Origin: Bemisia tabaci
Lineage: Eukaryota; Arthropoda; Insecta; Hemiptera; Aleyrodidae
DNA: 64,000 bases
Assembly: GCF_918797505.1 (NCBI RefSeq)
Contig: NC_092795.1
Location: forward strand, 4,559,434 to 4,623,433
Reading direction: 5' to 3'
The translations under genes were made by a program, and so were the position numbers. This document shows, piece after piece, positions 31,540 to 41,446 of the stretch. Within the stretch, counting starts at the first letter, position 1, and each line of letters opens with the position of its first letter. The notes under the pieces were generated by a model. It was not told the DNA's origin. It saw nothing but the letters and a program-made list of their open reading frames with translations, and ran no database searches.

Positions 31540-32249
31540 CGGCCGACAACCCCGTGATATTCCAGCTGGATATAAATTTGATTCTAACTGAGCACGAGCG
31601 AGCAGTGGTAAGTGAGAGAACACCGATTTGTTTAGAGGAGAAAAGTTGGAATTCTTGTAAGATAGTAACCATGATTTTGCCATTTAAATCCATTATAAAT
31701 ACTAACTTTAGGTGAACTAGGTTCCGTCACATAAAATCGAATTCAAGGAAATCATATACTGGGGTGGGCCAAAGAAACGCTCGATACGTGTGTCACAAGT
31801 AGGAGCAATACCCATTAAAAATGTAGATATTTTGGGAGGTTACCCCCTTCCCTGGCCCCGCCTACGGAGGTCAAAGGGTCCTGACCCCCCTTCTCCCCCT
31901 CAAGTCTTCCCGCCCTGATGATTTGAACAACATTTCTAAACATGAACATGTTAATTCAAAATTTGAAAGAGTTATTGCGTATCGTATTTTTTGTCGACTA
32001 CCCCGGTATAATATCAATGGCCAGAGAGCACAATCACGTTTCTCCGACGTTTCAAACGTCCTGTTGCACTTTATTTATCCCTTGAAAGCCAGTCAACGTA
32101 ATTTGTTGACAGCTTCATTGATTTTTCCTCAATATTACCAGAATATTCTGCATTAATTTAAAGCTAAGTCGGCTTGTTTCTCTTTGAAAAAGTAAAATAG
32201 TAGGGAGATATTTGAAACTCCGCATAGAGATACGTAATATCGAACTTCG
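31540..32249. other. Unassigned DNA between P2 and the LINE insertion
   Basis: Contains C-rich 'gaccccccttctccccctc' near 31890. No gene is recognised. Collinear with 45640-46351. Confidence 0.4.
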
Positions 32250-32282
32250 GCATACGAAACATAGAATAGAATAGTACTGGCG

Positions 32283-32685
32283 CTACAGCCCGGGGTGGGC
32301 TTTGGCCTCCAAGACAACGCGCCTCCATCCTGTTCTGTCCATGGTCTTTTCCTTCCATCCTGATACGTTCATTACTCTAAGATCTTTCTCTACTTCATCT
32401 TGCCATCTCAGCCCTGGCCTTCCTCTCTTTCTTTTCGATAGAACTTTGGCTTTCATGATTCTCTTTGGCATTCTTTCCTCCTTCATTCTGCTAACGTGCC
32501 CTAGCCATTGAATTCTTTGCGATTTGATGAATCGAACTATATCTTCTTGTTCCAGTATCTTGTCGATTTCGCCGTTGTTTCGAATTCTCCATTCTCCATT
32601 TTCTTTGATGGCTCCAAAGATCCTTCTTATGATTTTTCTCTCAAATCTTCGCAGCATGCTCTTGTCATTCTCTGTCATAGTCCAG
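32283..32685 (-). pseudogene. LINE reverse transcriptase, C-terminal fragment
   Basis: The translation (131 residues from an internal Met, ending in a stop) carries the conserved C-terminal pattern of many insect LINE polyproteins. Landmarks are 'LRRFERKIIRRIFG' near the start, 'RIQWLGHVSRM' at about residues 55-65, 'KRGRPGLRWQDEV' at about 84-96, and 'WRRVVLEAKAHPGL' at the very end. This region lies after the polymerase palm. Without the catalytic domains and the endonuclease it cannot be functional. The frame is uninterrupted, so the insertion is fairly recent. Confidence 0.9.
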
Positions 32686-32852
32686 AATGAAGCCAGAACA
32701 ACTACGTCAATTAAAGATAGAATACAAACAGGTAATGCAGCATATTATGCCAACTTGAAGCTAATCAAAAGCAGACTGATATCTCGGAAGACCAAGTTAC
32801 AAATATATAAGACCCTTATTAGACCAATTGTTACATATGGCGGAGAAACATG
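32686..32852 (+). pseudogene. LINE reverse transcriptase, thumb-region fragment (inverted part)
   Basis: Open on the plus strand through 'GNAAYYANLKLIKS', 'LISRKTKLQIYKTLI' and 'RPIVTYGGETW'. In related LINE proteins this segment comes directly before the 'FERKI' region found on the opposite strand at 32283-32685. The two parts meet at the same Trp codon, so little or nothing was lost at the inversion point. Confidence 0.88.
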
Positions 32853-32866
32853 GCATACGAAACATA

Positions 32867-33195
32867 CGTTCAAGAAATATGAAATTATAATATTTCCTCA
32901 AAACTTGTTTAAGTACGCCTTAAAATGAGAATATATCTTTCGTAAAATTACACTAGTTTCTTGGAAAATCTTTATTTTAGTCGAAGAAATTTGGCAACAA
33001 CAAATTATTCACAAGCTTTTTCCTCGCAGCATGGCTGCCCACAGTGCACTGAAAGAGATAAAGAGCGCAGAAAGTTCGATTGATTAGAATTGTAGCACTA
33101 GTTTGTGCTCATGCAGTTTTGGGGCGCCTTCAATTCGAGTGATACCTCCCGCACATCCTGGGAGTTAGTTTAGTTGCGTGACCTAACTTAACCCA
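32867..33195 (+). repeat. Family S interspersed repeat, copy S2
   Basis: Landmarks 'aacttgtttaagtacgcctt', 'tcgcagcatggctgcccac', 'gtgcactgaaagagataaag', 'gatacctcccgcacatcc' and 'gcgtgacctaacttaaccc'. It begins next to the LINE target duplication, so the LINE entered at or near the start of this repeat. Confidence 0.7.
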
Positions 33196-34008
33196 ACCTG
33201 ACTCTTGTAGCGATAGGTTCTCAAGTTTTGTGACCGATCAGAATAATGCCGCTGGAGGTTATTCAATCTCATCAAAGGAAAAATTAGTTCCACCGTTCCG
33301 GAAATACTTTATTCGTCTTACTTTTCACAAAAAAACTCATGAAATGGTTTCCTCGAATTTCTCCTTGAATTTTTTTCCTTTTGTAGGTTTGGTAGGTAAA
33401 TGCTACCTAATTGATTATTGGGAAACATGGTGTCAGGGGGTATTTTAAGACTGGAAACTCGAATTTTTAGGCATATTTACCAAATTTTTAAATCAAAGAT
33501 GGCAGACGTAGCCTAAAATACTACCTCGGCTACTGTTCCGTCGAACTTCGTGAAGCTTGATAGAAACGGAAATCTTTACGAGTAACCTAAATTTTCTAAA
33601 TGCGATTTTTTTTTAAACCAAGTTCCATTTTAGATGTTAATATTATATTTGAAAAACTACTGAAGAGTGTTAATGCAATTTTAACTATACCCCAAAGTAA
33701 ACTTACGCTAAAAAACTTTAAAACACCGCTAACTGCTAAGCGCTTCTGTAGTAGCTACGTTTCAGAGCTTCCCGCTTGTTTCTTGCTGTGACTTAAGTCA
33801 TCGATATAGTCCATGATTTTAGTTTATGTTCTGCTCCTCAAACTCAGCCCTAACGCATAAAAACTCAAAGCGAGAATCGAAAATGAGCGATTAGCTATGC
33901 AAGGGTGTCACCCCTTCTTTGCTGCGTCGAACCCGTATCATAATCCACTTATGAATATTAATACCATAAACTGTGACCAACAAGAACGGAGTCGCGTAGA
34001 CCTGAGCC
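33196..34008. other. Unassigned AT-rich DNA in copy 1
   Basis: Short open frames (33230-33448, 33600-33791) lack motifs and differ in copy 2. No gene is supported. Confidence 0.4.
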
Positions 34009-34254
34009 CTGCCGTTCTGAAGAAAAACACCGTATGAGCATTCGAATGTTGCCAAATTTCACCTAATTTTTTCTTTTAGAATGTATGATGTACTTCTCCG
34101 TGCAATTTTCTAACAATAAGGGTCGAATCACGAACAAAATTCTCTCCAAAATCGGAAGAGAAATATATAAAAAAATTTCCGGAAATTTTTGATTTGTCAA
34201 AGGAAGTTTGGCAATATCTGAGGGCTCATGTGTCGTTTTTTCTTAGCACGCCAG
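34009..34254. mobile_element. Family A foldback MITE, copy A7
   Basis: The left arm is 'ctgccgttctgaagaaaaac' then 'accgtatgagcattcg'. The right arm is 'gggctcatgtgtcg' then 'tttttcttagcacgccag'. The counterpart A8 is at 47529, so this insertion predates the split of the two copies. Confidence 0.8.
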
Positions 34255-34522
34255 CGAGCTCCTGAGGAATCACGGGTCTCACGCACGTCGCCTCCCTACA
34301 ACCGCACGCACACACCCTTTCTCAGCTGACGTAGGAACCGCGACTACGAAAGAACGCAACATAGTATAAGCTCCCAGGCGTTGCCAAAACGCCTTTAATG
34401 ACAAGACGAATTTTCTGAGCAACTCGTGAATATTTCGTCCGAAGCTTGCCGTGTGGTTTTCACAACTCCTCCGAGCTTGGAAGCAGAAAAGCAGGAGGCT
34501 GCGCAGCGCTGATTACTGAATT
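34255..34522. other. Unassigned DNA
   Basis: Contains 'cgcacgcacacaccc' microsatellite-like sequence near 34303. No gene is seen. Confidence 0.4.
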
Positions 34523-34645
34523 GGACGTAATTCTGCCAAACGGAACTATGTGCATCCATGACGTAAGCCCTGTTATGCGTATATTCTTACGGGTTTCAAG
34601 GCTCATGTCTTAATGCTCATAGTTCCGTTTGGCAGAATTACGTTC
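34523..34645. mobile_element. Family B palindromic MITE, copy B4
   Basis: The left arm is 'ggacgtaattctgccaaacg' then 'gaactatgtgcat'. The right arm is 'atgctcatagttccgtttgg' then 'cagaattacgttc'. The counterpart B5 is at 48034. Confidence 0.88.
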
Positions 34646-34888
34646 AATTTGACAGACAAAAAGATAAAAGGAAATTAAGTGATCCTATTGGTGGAAGCGG
34701 GCGAAGCATTGGATGTAAGTTTAATGGCAAGCAATAGAGTAACTAATAGAAACCTACTAGAGACCATACAGCTAGTCCATCATTTTCTCTTTTGATCTAT
34801 AAGAACTACCCGTTTCAATCAATAAGAGTGCTCCATTTTCCTTTTTTTTCTCTGCGTAGCTTTGTTTATTAATTTTAATTAATCATAT
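34646..34888. mobile_element. Family G remnant, copy G4
   Basis: Keeps the family G core and right arm: 'gagtaactaatag', 'accatacagctagtccatca', 'actacccgtttcaatca' and 'gctttgtttattaatttta'. The left end is replaced by B4. The counterpart in copy 2 is at 48156. Confidence 0.6.
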
Positions 34889-35559
34889 ACATCAACGTCG
34901 AATCGACAGAACACTGATGCACAGATGTCAAACTATTACTACATACATATACTGCTATCGGACCGACATTACATCCATGCACTGATGTTGGACTGGTTTT
35001 ACAAGGTAACGCAAGTGTCGGACTAACATTCCACAGAAGTTGAATTGACATCTTGTGATATACCGATGCTGCCTCACGGCTGTTTTCTATTGAATTGATG
35101 TGAGATTGGCTGCCAGCTGGATTGCTTAAAAAAATAATCTAAATTGGGTCCAACGGATGCATGTAACTCCTTATCACCAGAGAAAAAAAAATTCTAAAGA
35201 CGAATCGAAAGAAGTCGGAAATGCTGAACTTTGAGATAAATTTTGATCCCTTGAAGTAGCAAAAACTGGACGACTGCGAAAGTGGATACTCGCTTCTCTC
35301 GATATAAATTGATCCGACTCAATCGAGTTGAAAAATTACCCTTGACATTTTCTCCACCCTCCGCCTCACCTCTCTACCCCCAAACAGATTCCCTTTCAGT
35401 CAGAAATTTTCTCGCGGCTTTCATTTCCTGACTCGAGTCCGACAAAGTTGAAATTAGCGAGCTTTTCATCGATAGGCCTTCAATACTAAATTGACATTTT
35501 CAAAGCAACATCCCATCTTTGACAATGCACAGGTCTGTAAAATTATTCCAGCGCCAATT
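34889..35559. other. Unassigned DNA with 'ttacatcca/gatgtt' motifs
   Basis: Degenerate 'actgatg(c/t)' and 'gacattacatc' strings repeat loosely at 34890-35070. No gene is seen. Copy 2 is collinear. Confidence 0.4.
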
Positions 35560-36080
35560 TTTTTTATTTCTCTTTCGGCTCAGCTCCGACGTCCATCCTC
35601 AATTTGAACGATGTTCCGCGTGGAAAGCACAGCGGTGCATTGGGAAAAGTAAGCGGCTTCCCCGGTGAAAAATACAGGGATATTCGTGGCGCTGACACCT
35701 GTAGACAAAGTTAGCGGAGAGGCTCGCGGAAGCGGTGATAAAGTGGCCGGATCATAAAGTGAACACTGTCGTCGACCCGGAGCCGAGGCGAGGGGGAGGG
35801 GGTCGGCGCTGCGCCTGGGGCCAATTTTATGATTTAAACACCCCATAAAACTACCGTCAAATTGGTTTCCTTCACTTCCACGCACGGCGCTGACGTTTTA
35901 CGCCGCGACACTTTCTTTTTTAACGCCGACTTCCATCAGATTTTAAAATTGCCCTTCGGTTATCCCCTAATGAATTCATGAAACTACTCAGCGACGAGTT
36001 CTTAAAGCTTTATTCTTTGCGCCGCGTGTGCGAGCCCGCTTTCAGGTATCATCCGCACGGAGAGACGGAGGCATCGATCC
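35560..36080. other. CpG-rich conserved block (copy 1)
   Basis: The 101-codon minus-strand frame here (35580-35885) is open in both copies, but 4 of the 5 nucleotide differences change the amino acid, so protein-level constraint is not apparent. Strings such as 'attttatgatttaaac' beside CpG-rich DNA would fit a regulatory region, but this is speculation. Confidence 0.35.
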
Positions 36081-36090
36081 ATGAAAAATT

Positions 36091-36241
36091 TAATCCAGCA
36101 ATTTGGCAACACAGGATTTCCTCCACGTAAACCTATATTAAATAATCGATTATTGTCAGAGCACCTGGCCCCTCTAAGAATCGATACATTTCCATAGATT
36201 TAAATGGAGAAAAACAACGTTGCCAATTTGCTGAATCCGCC
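36091..36241. mobile_element. Family F foldback MITE, copy F2
   Basis: Left 'atccagcaatttggcaacac' then 'ctccacgtaaacctatatta'. Right 'aatggagaaaaacaacgttg' then 'ctgaatccgcc'. The left tip is shortened relative to F3 in copy 2. Confidence 0.8.
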
Positions 36242-36302
36242 AATGAATATAGGGACGAACCAGGGGCAAAGAGCATCCCTTTACCAACTTCTTGGCGACA
36301 GC

Positions 36303-36563
36303 GGGCTGATGGTTGAAATTGATCGACAAAAAAGACATAGGGAGTAAGGAGCGATCTATTGATTGAAATAGATGGTTTTTATAGACTAATGGGGTAAATT
36401 ATGAACTAACTGTAGGGTCTCTTGTGGGTTGCGTTAGTTAGTGTACTACCTACCATACCTCCTTTGTCCATTGCGACAACCTGCTTCCAACAGAAGGATT
36501 CCTCCATATGCCTTTCGTCTGCTTTATCAATAGCTTTGTCCATCAATTTCAACAATCAGCCCG
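36303..36563. mobile_element. Family G foldback MITE, copy G3 (copy 1 only)
   Basis: Left 'gggctgatggttgaaattga' then 'tcgacaaaa'. Right 'gctttgtccatcaatttc' then 'aacaatcagccc'. The core 'ctgtagggtctcttgtgggt' is characteristic. The corresponding place in copy 2 lacks it. Confidence 0.8.
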
Positions 36564-37165
36564 AGAGGTGGAAAATATTACTTTTGGGGACCAGTCGTCA
36601 AACAATAATTGTTTGCAGTGGCAACAGCAGTCTAAATTGCCTAGTAACATGACAATCTGCCTCAGTGAATGCAAAGGGATGAGCAAAAATTGTTTCGTAT
36701 CAGAGAAACCTCAAAATAAAGTGACGTGTTGTATTGCCAAAACGAACTTTTAACTCAATCTAAAAATATCAGTGGAAGATTGTTTCAGGATGACGGTTCA
36801 ACTAGAACACTTTTAAACTAAAACTTCAAGGTTCCAAAAAAGGGTACAAAACCGCCCTCTTTGGACAGGCTCTTTGAATTCTTTGATCCGATGAAACAAA
36901 CAAAGCTCCTGCAGTTTAATGGAAATAAAATTTGGTATCCTGTTTTATCCCTATCTATCTTGTTGTATCCTGATCATTATCAAATCATCTTGTCTTAACC
37001 CATGACATTCAAATTGAAACCATTTCATCCTGATACGTTTTGTCCTGATATCCCGATTCATCGGGAGGCCACGATCATTTGAGAAGGAATTTATTAGGAA
37101 GCCTAGGTTGAGTCACAGAATTGACGTTTTCTGGTTTGACAATTGATCGACCAATTAGAACAAAG
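36564..37165. other. Sequence present only in copy 1, unassigned
   Basis: About 600 bp that have no partner in copy 2. The 81-codon frame at 36508-36753 begins inside G3 and shows a cysteine-containing tail but no known pattern. 'cctgatac' and 'cctgtt' strings recur loosely at 36940-37060. Confidence 0.4.
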
Positions 37166-37249
37166 ATAGTGCCGCACACAAAAAAATCGGCTGACATTTT
37201 TTTACTTCAGTAAAAAAAAATTTTCTTCATGAGGGGGAAAATTACAATA

Positions 37250-37749
37250 NNNNNNNNNNNNNNNNNNNNNNNNNNNNNNNNNNNNNNNNNNNNNNNNNNN
37301 NNNNNNNNNNNNNNNNNNNNNNNNNNNNNNNNNNNNNNNNNNNNNNNNNNNNNNNNNNNNNNNNNNNNNNNNNNNNNNNNNNNNNNNNNNNNNNNNNNNN
37401 NNNNNNNNNNNNNNNNNNNNNNNNNNNNNNNNNNNNNNNNNNNNNNNNNNNNNNNNNNNNNNNNNNNNNNNNNNNNNNNNNNNNNNNNNNNNNNNNNNNN
37501 NNNNNNNNNNNNNNNNNNNNNNNNNNNNNNNNNNNNNNNNNNNNNNNNNNNNNNNNNNNNNNNNNNNNNNNNNNNNNNNNNNNNNNNNNNNNNNNNNNNN
37601 NNNNNNNNNNNNNNNNNNNNNNNNNNNNNNNNNNNNNNNNNNNNNNNNNNNNNNNNNNNNNNNNNNNNNNNNNNNNNNNNNNNNNNNNNNNNNNNNNNNN
37701 NNNNNNNNNNNNNNNNNNNNNNNNNNNNNNNNNNNNNNNNNNNNNNNNN
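37250..37749. other. Assembly gap (500 N) at the duplication junction
   Basis: A fixed-size placeholder. It lies exactly between copy 1 and copy 2 of the large duplication, so the junction sequence is not observed. Confidence 0.99.
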
Positions 37750-37831
37750 GATACATGAAATTTTGTGTTTGTCGGGTGGACTTAGATGACATAGGCTAAA
37801 AGGCGGAGCATGATTGATCGGCTATGTCATT

Positions 37832-38048
37832 ACCATGCCGGGTAGTGGGGCGGATTGGCATAACAATCGTGCATTTCTGGAAAAAAGCATGAAACTTTCA
37901 GGGAGTCTTCTACACCTATGAAGAAACGAATTTAGCCTGGGTGCCTCGAGTTAGGTTCCGCCCCACTAGGGTGGAACTCACGACAAGCTAAAGGCACCGC
38001 TTAAGTTTCCGACTGTGTGTCGTCCATCGTGGATCCGCCTCTGCAATG
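37832..38048. other. Sequence present only in copy 2, unassigned
   Basis: Inserted relative to copy 1 between 'gattgatcg' and 'ggcgaaag'. It contains 'cgggtagtggggcggattgg' and 'ttccgccccactagggtgg', which form a partial inverted repeat, so it may be a small foldback element. It ends near a family F-like 'ggatccgcctctgc'. Confidence 0.5.
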
Positions 38049-38354
38049 TAATCGGGTGAGGCGAAAGTTCAAGTTTGAGGTGACCGCAATTTTTGTCTAA
38101 TTATGATCGTTGACGAGGCATATTGTTTAAAACTTAAAAAAAACTGAAGGTGATCAGAAGTCATCCGAATGAAAAAGACCCGGAAAAGTTCGAGAATTCC
38201 CTCTGCTTTAATGCAGAATCACATTATATTCTGCCATTTAAAGGCATATAGCAGTGATTTCGAAATGATGCATCGATAAAATGGTCCTGGTAGTTCCTGA
38301 GTGGAAATTTTTAAAAAATATGTCCTCCATTTTTTGTCAAAAATCACCTAGAAG

Positions 38355-38515
38355 ACTAAAAATGCACTACTTTTTGCAATTAGGAACTACAATATCTGTG
38401 TCAGTTTAGAAACAACATTATGTGCTATTAGTTTCCCATGTGCATAAGGGTTTTTATGGATTAGCCAAAAATAGGAGTTCCCAATTGCTAAATTTAGCCC
38501 AAATTGTCTGGGTGA
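38355..38515. mobile_element. Family V foldback, degraded copy V3
   Basis: 'actttttgcaattaggaac' on the left is mirrored by 'gttcccaattgctaaattta' on the right. Partner of V2. Confidence 0.55.
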
Positions 38516-38782
38516 TTGAGAATCGAAAATGGTACGTTTCGTTGTTTCATTTCGTTTGCGAAATTAACTTATCAACTCCATTTTCAGCCAAAGAACCGTA
38601 TGTCTCATATTTTTATGGTTGAATGATTACGTCGACAAGTAAATAAAACATTTTGAACTTTAAATTTGATGAGAAATTTGCCAATTTCCATGAAACAGAA
38701 AGAGCTGCTGTAGTGCTTCTCTTCCTCTCTCTCCCTTCCTGACTAATGCGTACTGTATTGTGATCAACGTGTTGGTTCCCCC

Positions 38783-38947
38783 TGTAAAAACTTTACAACA
38801 CTGTATAGTTTTTAGTTGCCTAGTGATTCTCCCTGCTGTTCTGTATATGCTGTTGATATATAAAAGGTTATTGCGATTCAGTTTGGTTTCCTCCGGTATT
38901 TGAGATTATTTATTTACTGATTAGTTTAGCTATTGAAAATAGCTCCA
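38783..38947 (+). repeat. Probable 5' LTR (165 bp)
   Basis: Begins 'tgtaaaaactttac' and ends 'atagctcca', the TG...CA form expected of LTRs. A TATA-like 'gatatataaaagg' lies near 38855. It is followed two bases later by the primer-binding site. Confidence 0.75.
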
Positions 38948-38949
38948 TT

Positions 38950-38967
38950 TGGTGACCCCGACGTGAT
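38950..38967 (+). promoter_or_regulatory. tRNA-Trp-type primer-binding site
   Basis: 'tggtgaccccgacgtgat' is the exact complement of the conserved 3' end of eukaryotic tRNA-Trp including CCA. This is the primer class known from avian retroviruses and some LTR retrotransposons. The position just after the LTR end is as expected. Confidence 0.88.
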
Positions 38968-39130
38968 TATATACTCGAAATCTCTAGTCAAAGTGAAAAA
39001 TAATAAGGAATTAGAGTGAAGATGAAATGTTTGTAATTGAGATAACCTAAAAAAAAAAAAAAAGAGAGTATAAGTAGACGTTGCGTTTAAACACTTTGAC
39101 AAGAGCATTTCTTACTAATTCATTTTTGAG

Positions 39131-39415
39131 GATGCAGTGAGCGGTTTTCGCCTCCATCCGATAATAATATGAATGCAGTGAGCGGTTTTCGCCTCCATTC
39201 GATAATAATATGAATGCAGTGAGCGGTTTTCGCCTCCATTCGATAATAATATAAATGCAGTAAGCTATATTGTCGCATACAAACTGAGAGCTTAAAAGCT
39301 ACATCATAGAGAATGTAGTGAGCGATATTTTTCGCCTCCATTCCCGATGTGAACTCATGAATTAAGCTTGGATAGAAATAAGATTGCAGTGAGCGATATT
39401 TTCGCCTCCATTCTT
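39131..39415 (+). repeat. Leader array of hairpin units 'gaatgcagtgagcg...cgcctccattc'
   Basis: Three tight units of ~43 bp (39131-39258) read 'gcagtgagcggttttcgcct' then 'ccattcgataataatat'. Two more diverged units lie near 39311 and 39384. Each can fold, since 'gaatg' pairs with 'cattc' and 'gcg' with 'cgc' around 'gtttt'. It sits downstream of the primer-binding site, where packaging or dimerisation signals usually lie. Confidence 0.8.
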
Positions 39416-39501
39416 ATCCTTGCAATACTTGTGTAAGACCTGGGCCTAGGCTTCTAATTCGATCGGACAGAGGCGGTGTCTCGACACGAACGAAAATAAA
39501 T

Positions 39502-39638
39502 AAAAAGACCTATCTAAGCGAAAGTGCATTTAGGCAAAAATGACGGCTTTCAGCCGATAATAATCAAAAAAGACCTATCTAAGCGCAAAAGTGCATTTAG
39601 GCATAAAAGACCTATCTAAGTCTCAGTACATTTAGGCT
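39502..39638 (+). repeat. Second leader repeat 'agacctatctaag...gcatttaggc'
   Basis: Three imperfect units start at about 39502, 39566 and 39604 with 'aaaagacctatctaag' and end 'catttaggc'. Within each unit 'cctatctaa' and 'tttagg' are partly complementary. The function is unknown. Confidence 0.7.
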
Positions 39639-39778
39639 AAAGCCCTGTCTAGTCGGAGTTAAGAGAAGAAAAAGTATAAATTTGAGTAAAAAAAAAAGTA
39701 TACATCTGAGAGAGAAGAAAAAGTATAACCTCCCCTATGTCAACCACATTATTGCACTCAAAGCCTGTGGTTACACGC

Positions 39779-40031
39779 TCAAATTTCCCTCAAATTCCGA
39801 TCAAAAAGATGACCAAGATGGCGGTCGACAGTTATCTAGATTGATGAGTAAAATTAATTAAAACAGCGTGTTGATTGAAATAAGAACGGTTGTGTGGAAA
39901 TCAGATGAAGGATGAGCCCCACAGCTCCATCATCTGCCATCAAATTTTTGCCGGCCGCAGAAATTTGATGGTAGATGGTGCGCACCAGTCACCATTTGAT
40001 CGGAAATTGATGGAAATTTGAGCGTTTAACC
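39779..40031. mobile_element. Foldback MITE Z2
   Basis: Partner of Z1: left 'ggttacacgctcaaatttcc', right 'tggaaatttgagcgtttaac'. The LTR fragment inserted ~40 bp upstream of it. Confidence 0.85.
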
Positions 40032-40099
40032 AGCACATTAGATGGTTTTGTTATACTTGATGACGCACGTATATTTTTTCGACGAGTGTACATTTCCAC

Positions 40100-41230
40100 C
40101 TAAGACGCGTCCTGGCAACGGATACTGTTTGGTTCTGTAAACACGGGTGTAGGGCTCGAGCGAGTCCTCGTGAAGAGCACGTAACAATGCGTTATGTACT
40201 CAGGTGACACGCACGCACTTTTACGTCCCAAGCACGTTTACGCTCCAACCGAATAAGAAAAAACCCTACACTCTCAGTCGGACCTTTCCCCGGATGAAAT
40301 CGCCGCTCACGCGGGAAAAAAGTAATAAGCAAATAGGTACGAAACGAGTAAATAGATAAAGCGCAAGCTCAACTGCAAGAATAACACTTTGGCATGAAGA
40401 TTGGTAGGCGCGGCCGCCAAACCTCCGAGCTCCCATCCACGGAACAATCCGGGAATCGGGAATTAAACAGGACATATCGCTACAGGGCCGGTATCGCAAT
40501 TCCCAGCCAGAATGGTCGGTTGCGGCGATGCCAAATTGCACCAAAAACACTGGTTATCGAATGCTCGCGATTCGATTATCGGTGAGATCCGACAACGGAG
40601 TCGGAAATGTCTGATATCTGTATTTAGTTTGCGAGCGGGTGGTCGGTTCTTTCGGAGCACGACTGACCTGGATATGATTTGCAGATCGCGATTGGGGGGG
40701 GGGGAGGGCGGAGAGGTAAGGTGCAGGGGATGGAATAAACATAGTGTTACTTCCATTACACGTCGGTCAACCCGGGGGGGGGGGGGGGGGTTAATGTTCT
40801 TTCGTGGCGAGTTTTTATTTCAGGTTTATCGTGCCGCCGTGCATCGGCGCTGTTGTCAGTTGGTCCGCTGCTCTTGTCGAAACCCTCGTTTTCGATAGTG
40901 AAAAGCCGCTTTTCTCCACGCTCGCAAATGCAGAGCTCGATTCGAGAGGCTAGCCGATGTGACGAATGAAAGTCTCTTTCCGCGGGAATACCTATATTTT
41001 TCGGAAAAGAAAAATCCACGTACTTGTTCTATCTTGTGAATTCGAAATTTTTGGGCTTCCATAGAGAATGAATCAGCTCTGTTATCTGAAATGACGTCAT
41101 CGTGAAGCTCGGATAGACTTTATTAGAGAGGAGCCAAGTCAGATCAAAGTTGAATAAAAAAGAGAGGTTTGATGTTTTCTCCCTACACAGGACCTAACAA
41201 AAAAAGAAGTTAGAAGATTTCTCCTTACAT
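40100..41230. other. CpG-rich block (copy 2) with a 17-bp G run
   Basis: Collinear with 26010-27130. G17 lies at 40774-40790 and a second G-rich tract near 40696. Open frames differ from copy 1 by small indels. Confidence 0.45.
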
Positions 41231-41247
41231 ACGACATAGCTAGAAAA

Positions 41248-41446
41248 GAATGAGAGAAAAAAACACTAAGACGTGGCCCGAACTGTATGTGACACGGTGG
41301 AGAAATGGTGCTGGGTCCACACCATTTCGCGGGGAAAACAAGGCTAACAGAAATTTCAAAAATTATTCAATTAGAGTCAAAGAGATTTTTGCTCTAATGA
41401 GTACCAGTACAATAGTAGTGACTCTAATTGAATAATTTTTGGCCAT
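41248..41446. mobile_element. Family O element, copy O3
   Basis: Partner of O2. Carries 'gagaaatggtgctgggtcca' then 'caccatttcgcggggaaa', and 'attcaattagagtc' mirrored by 'gactctaattgaat'. Confidence 0.72.

Larger units (their letters stand above)
32249..32866 (-). mobile_element. 5'-inverted, truncated non-LTR retrotransposon with target-site duplication
   Basis: The element body is ~32264-32852, and 'ggcatacgaaacata' flanks it on both sides (32249-32263 and 32852-32866; the first g may belong to the element). Copy 2 has the uninterrupted site 'ggcgtacgaaacatacattc' at 46352. The 3' part of the reverse-transcriptase frame lies on the minus strand (32264-32685) and the adjoining 5' part on the plus strand (32686-32852). 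This is the layout produced by twin priming. The minus-strand 3' end carries a short 'tattc'-type tail. The clade is not assigned. Confidence 0.92.
24863..37249 (+). repeat. Large direct duplication, copy 1 (~12.4 kb)
   Basis: This is collinear with 37750-49885 from 'tgaaattttgtgtttgtcgg' (24863 versus 37756) to 'cagtaaaaaaaaattttc' (37207) versus 'cagtaagaaaaaatttcc' (49842). Over 306 bp at 35580-35885 versus 49089-49394 I count 5 substitutions. Copy-specific differences include the LINE fragment at 32264-32852 and ~890 bp at ~36275-37165, both only here. It ends at the 500-N gap. It may be a real segmental duplication or an alternative haplotype. Confidence 0.92.
38783..39736 (+). mobile_element. 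Partial LTR retrotransposon (LTR + leader), copy 2 only
   Basis: The insert splits 'ggttccccct|atgtca', which is contiguous in copy 1 at 25632-25645. It has a 5' LTR, a primer-binding site and a repeat-rich leader, then stops without gag, pol or a second LTR. It is therefore internally deleted or a truncated remnant. The flanking C-rich sequence prevents an exact target-duplication call. Confidence 0.85.

Noticed and set aside
31368..31715. 115-codon frame kept in both copies (partner at 45471)
   Set aside because: It starts in the dispersed family P repeat and differs between copies mainly by amino-acid changes.
35580..35885. 101-codon frame kept open in both duplicate copies
   Set aside because: Four of the five differences between copies change the amino acid; the divergence is too low for openness alone to mean constraint.
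38950..38967. An endogenous retrovirus, because the primer site equals that of avian retroviruses
   Set aside because: The primer site is dictated by conserved tRNA-Trp; no gag, pol or env coding sequence is present, so only a generic LTR element is supported.
39131..39258. CRISPR-like 43-bp repeats
   Set aside because: The units are contiguous, without unique spacers, and sit in a retrotransposon leader.
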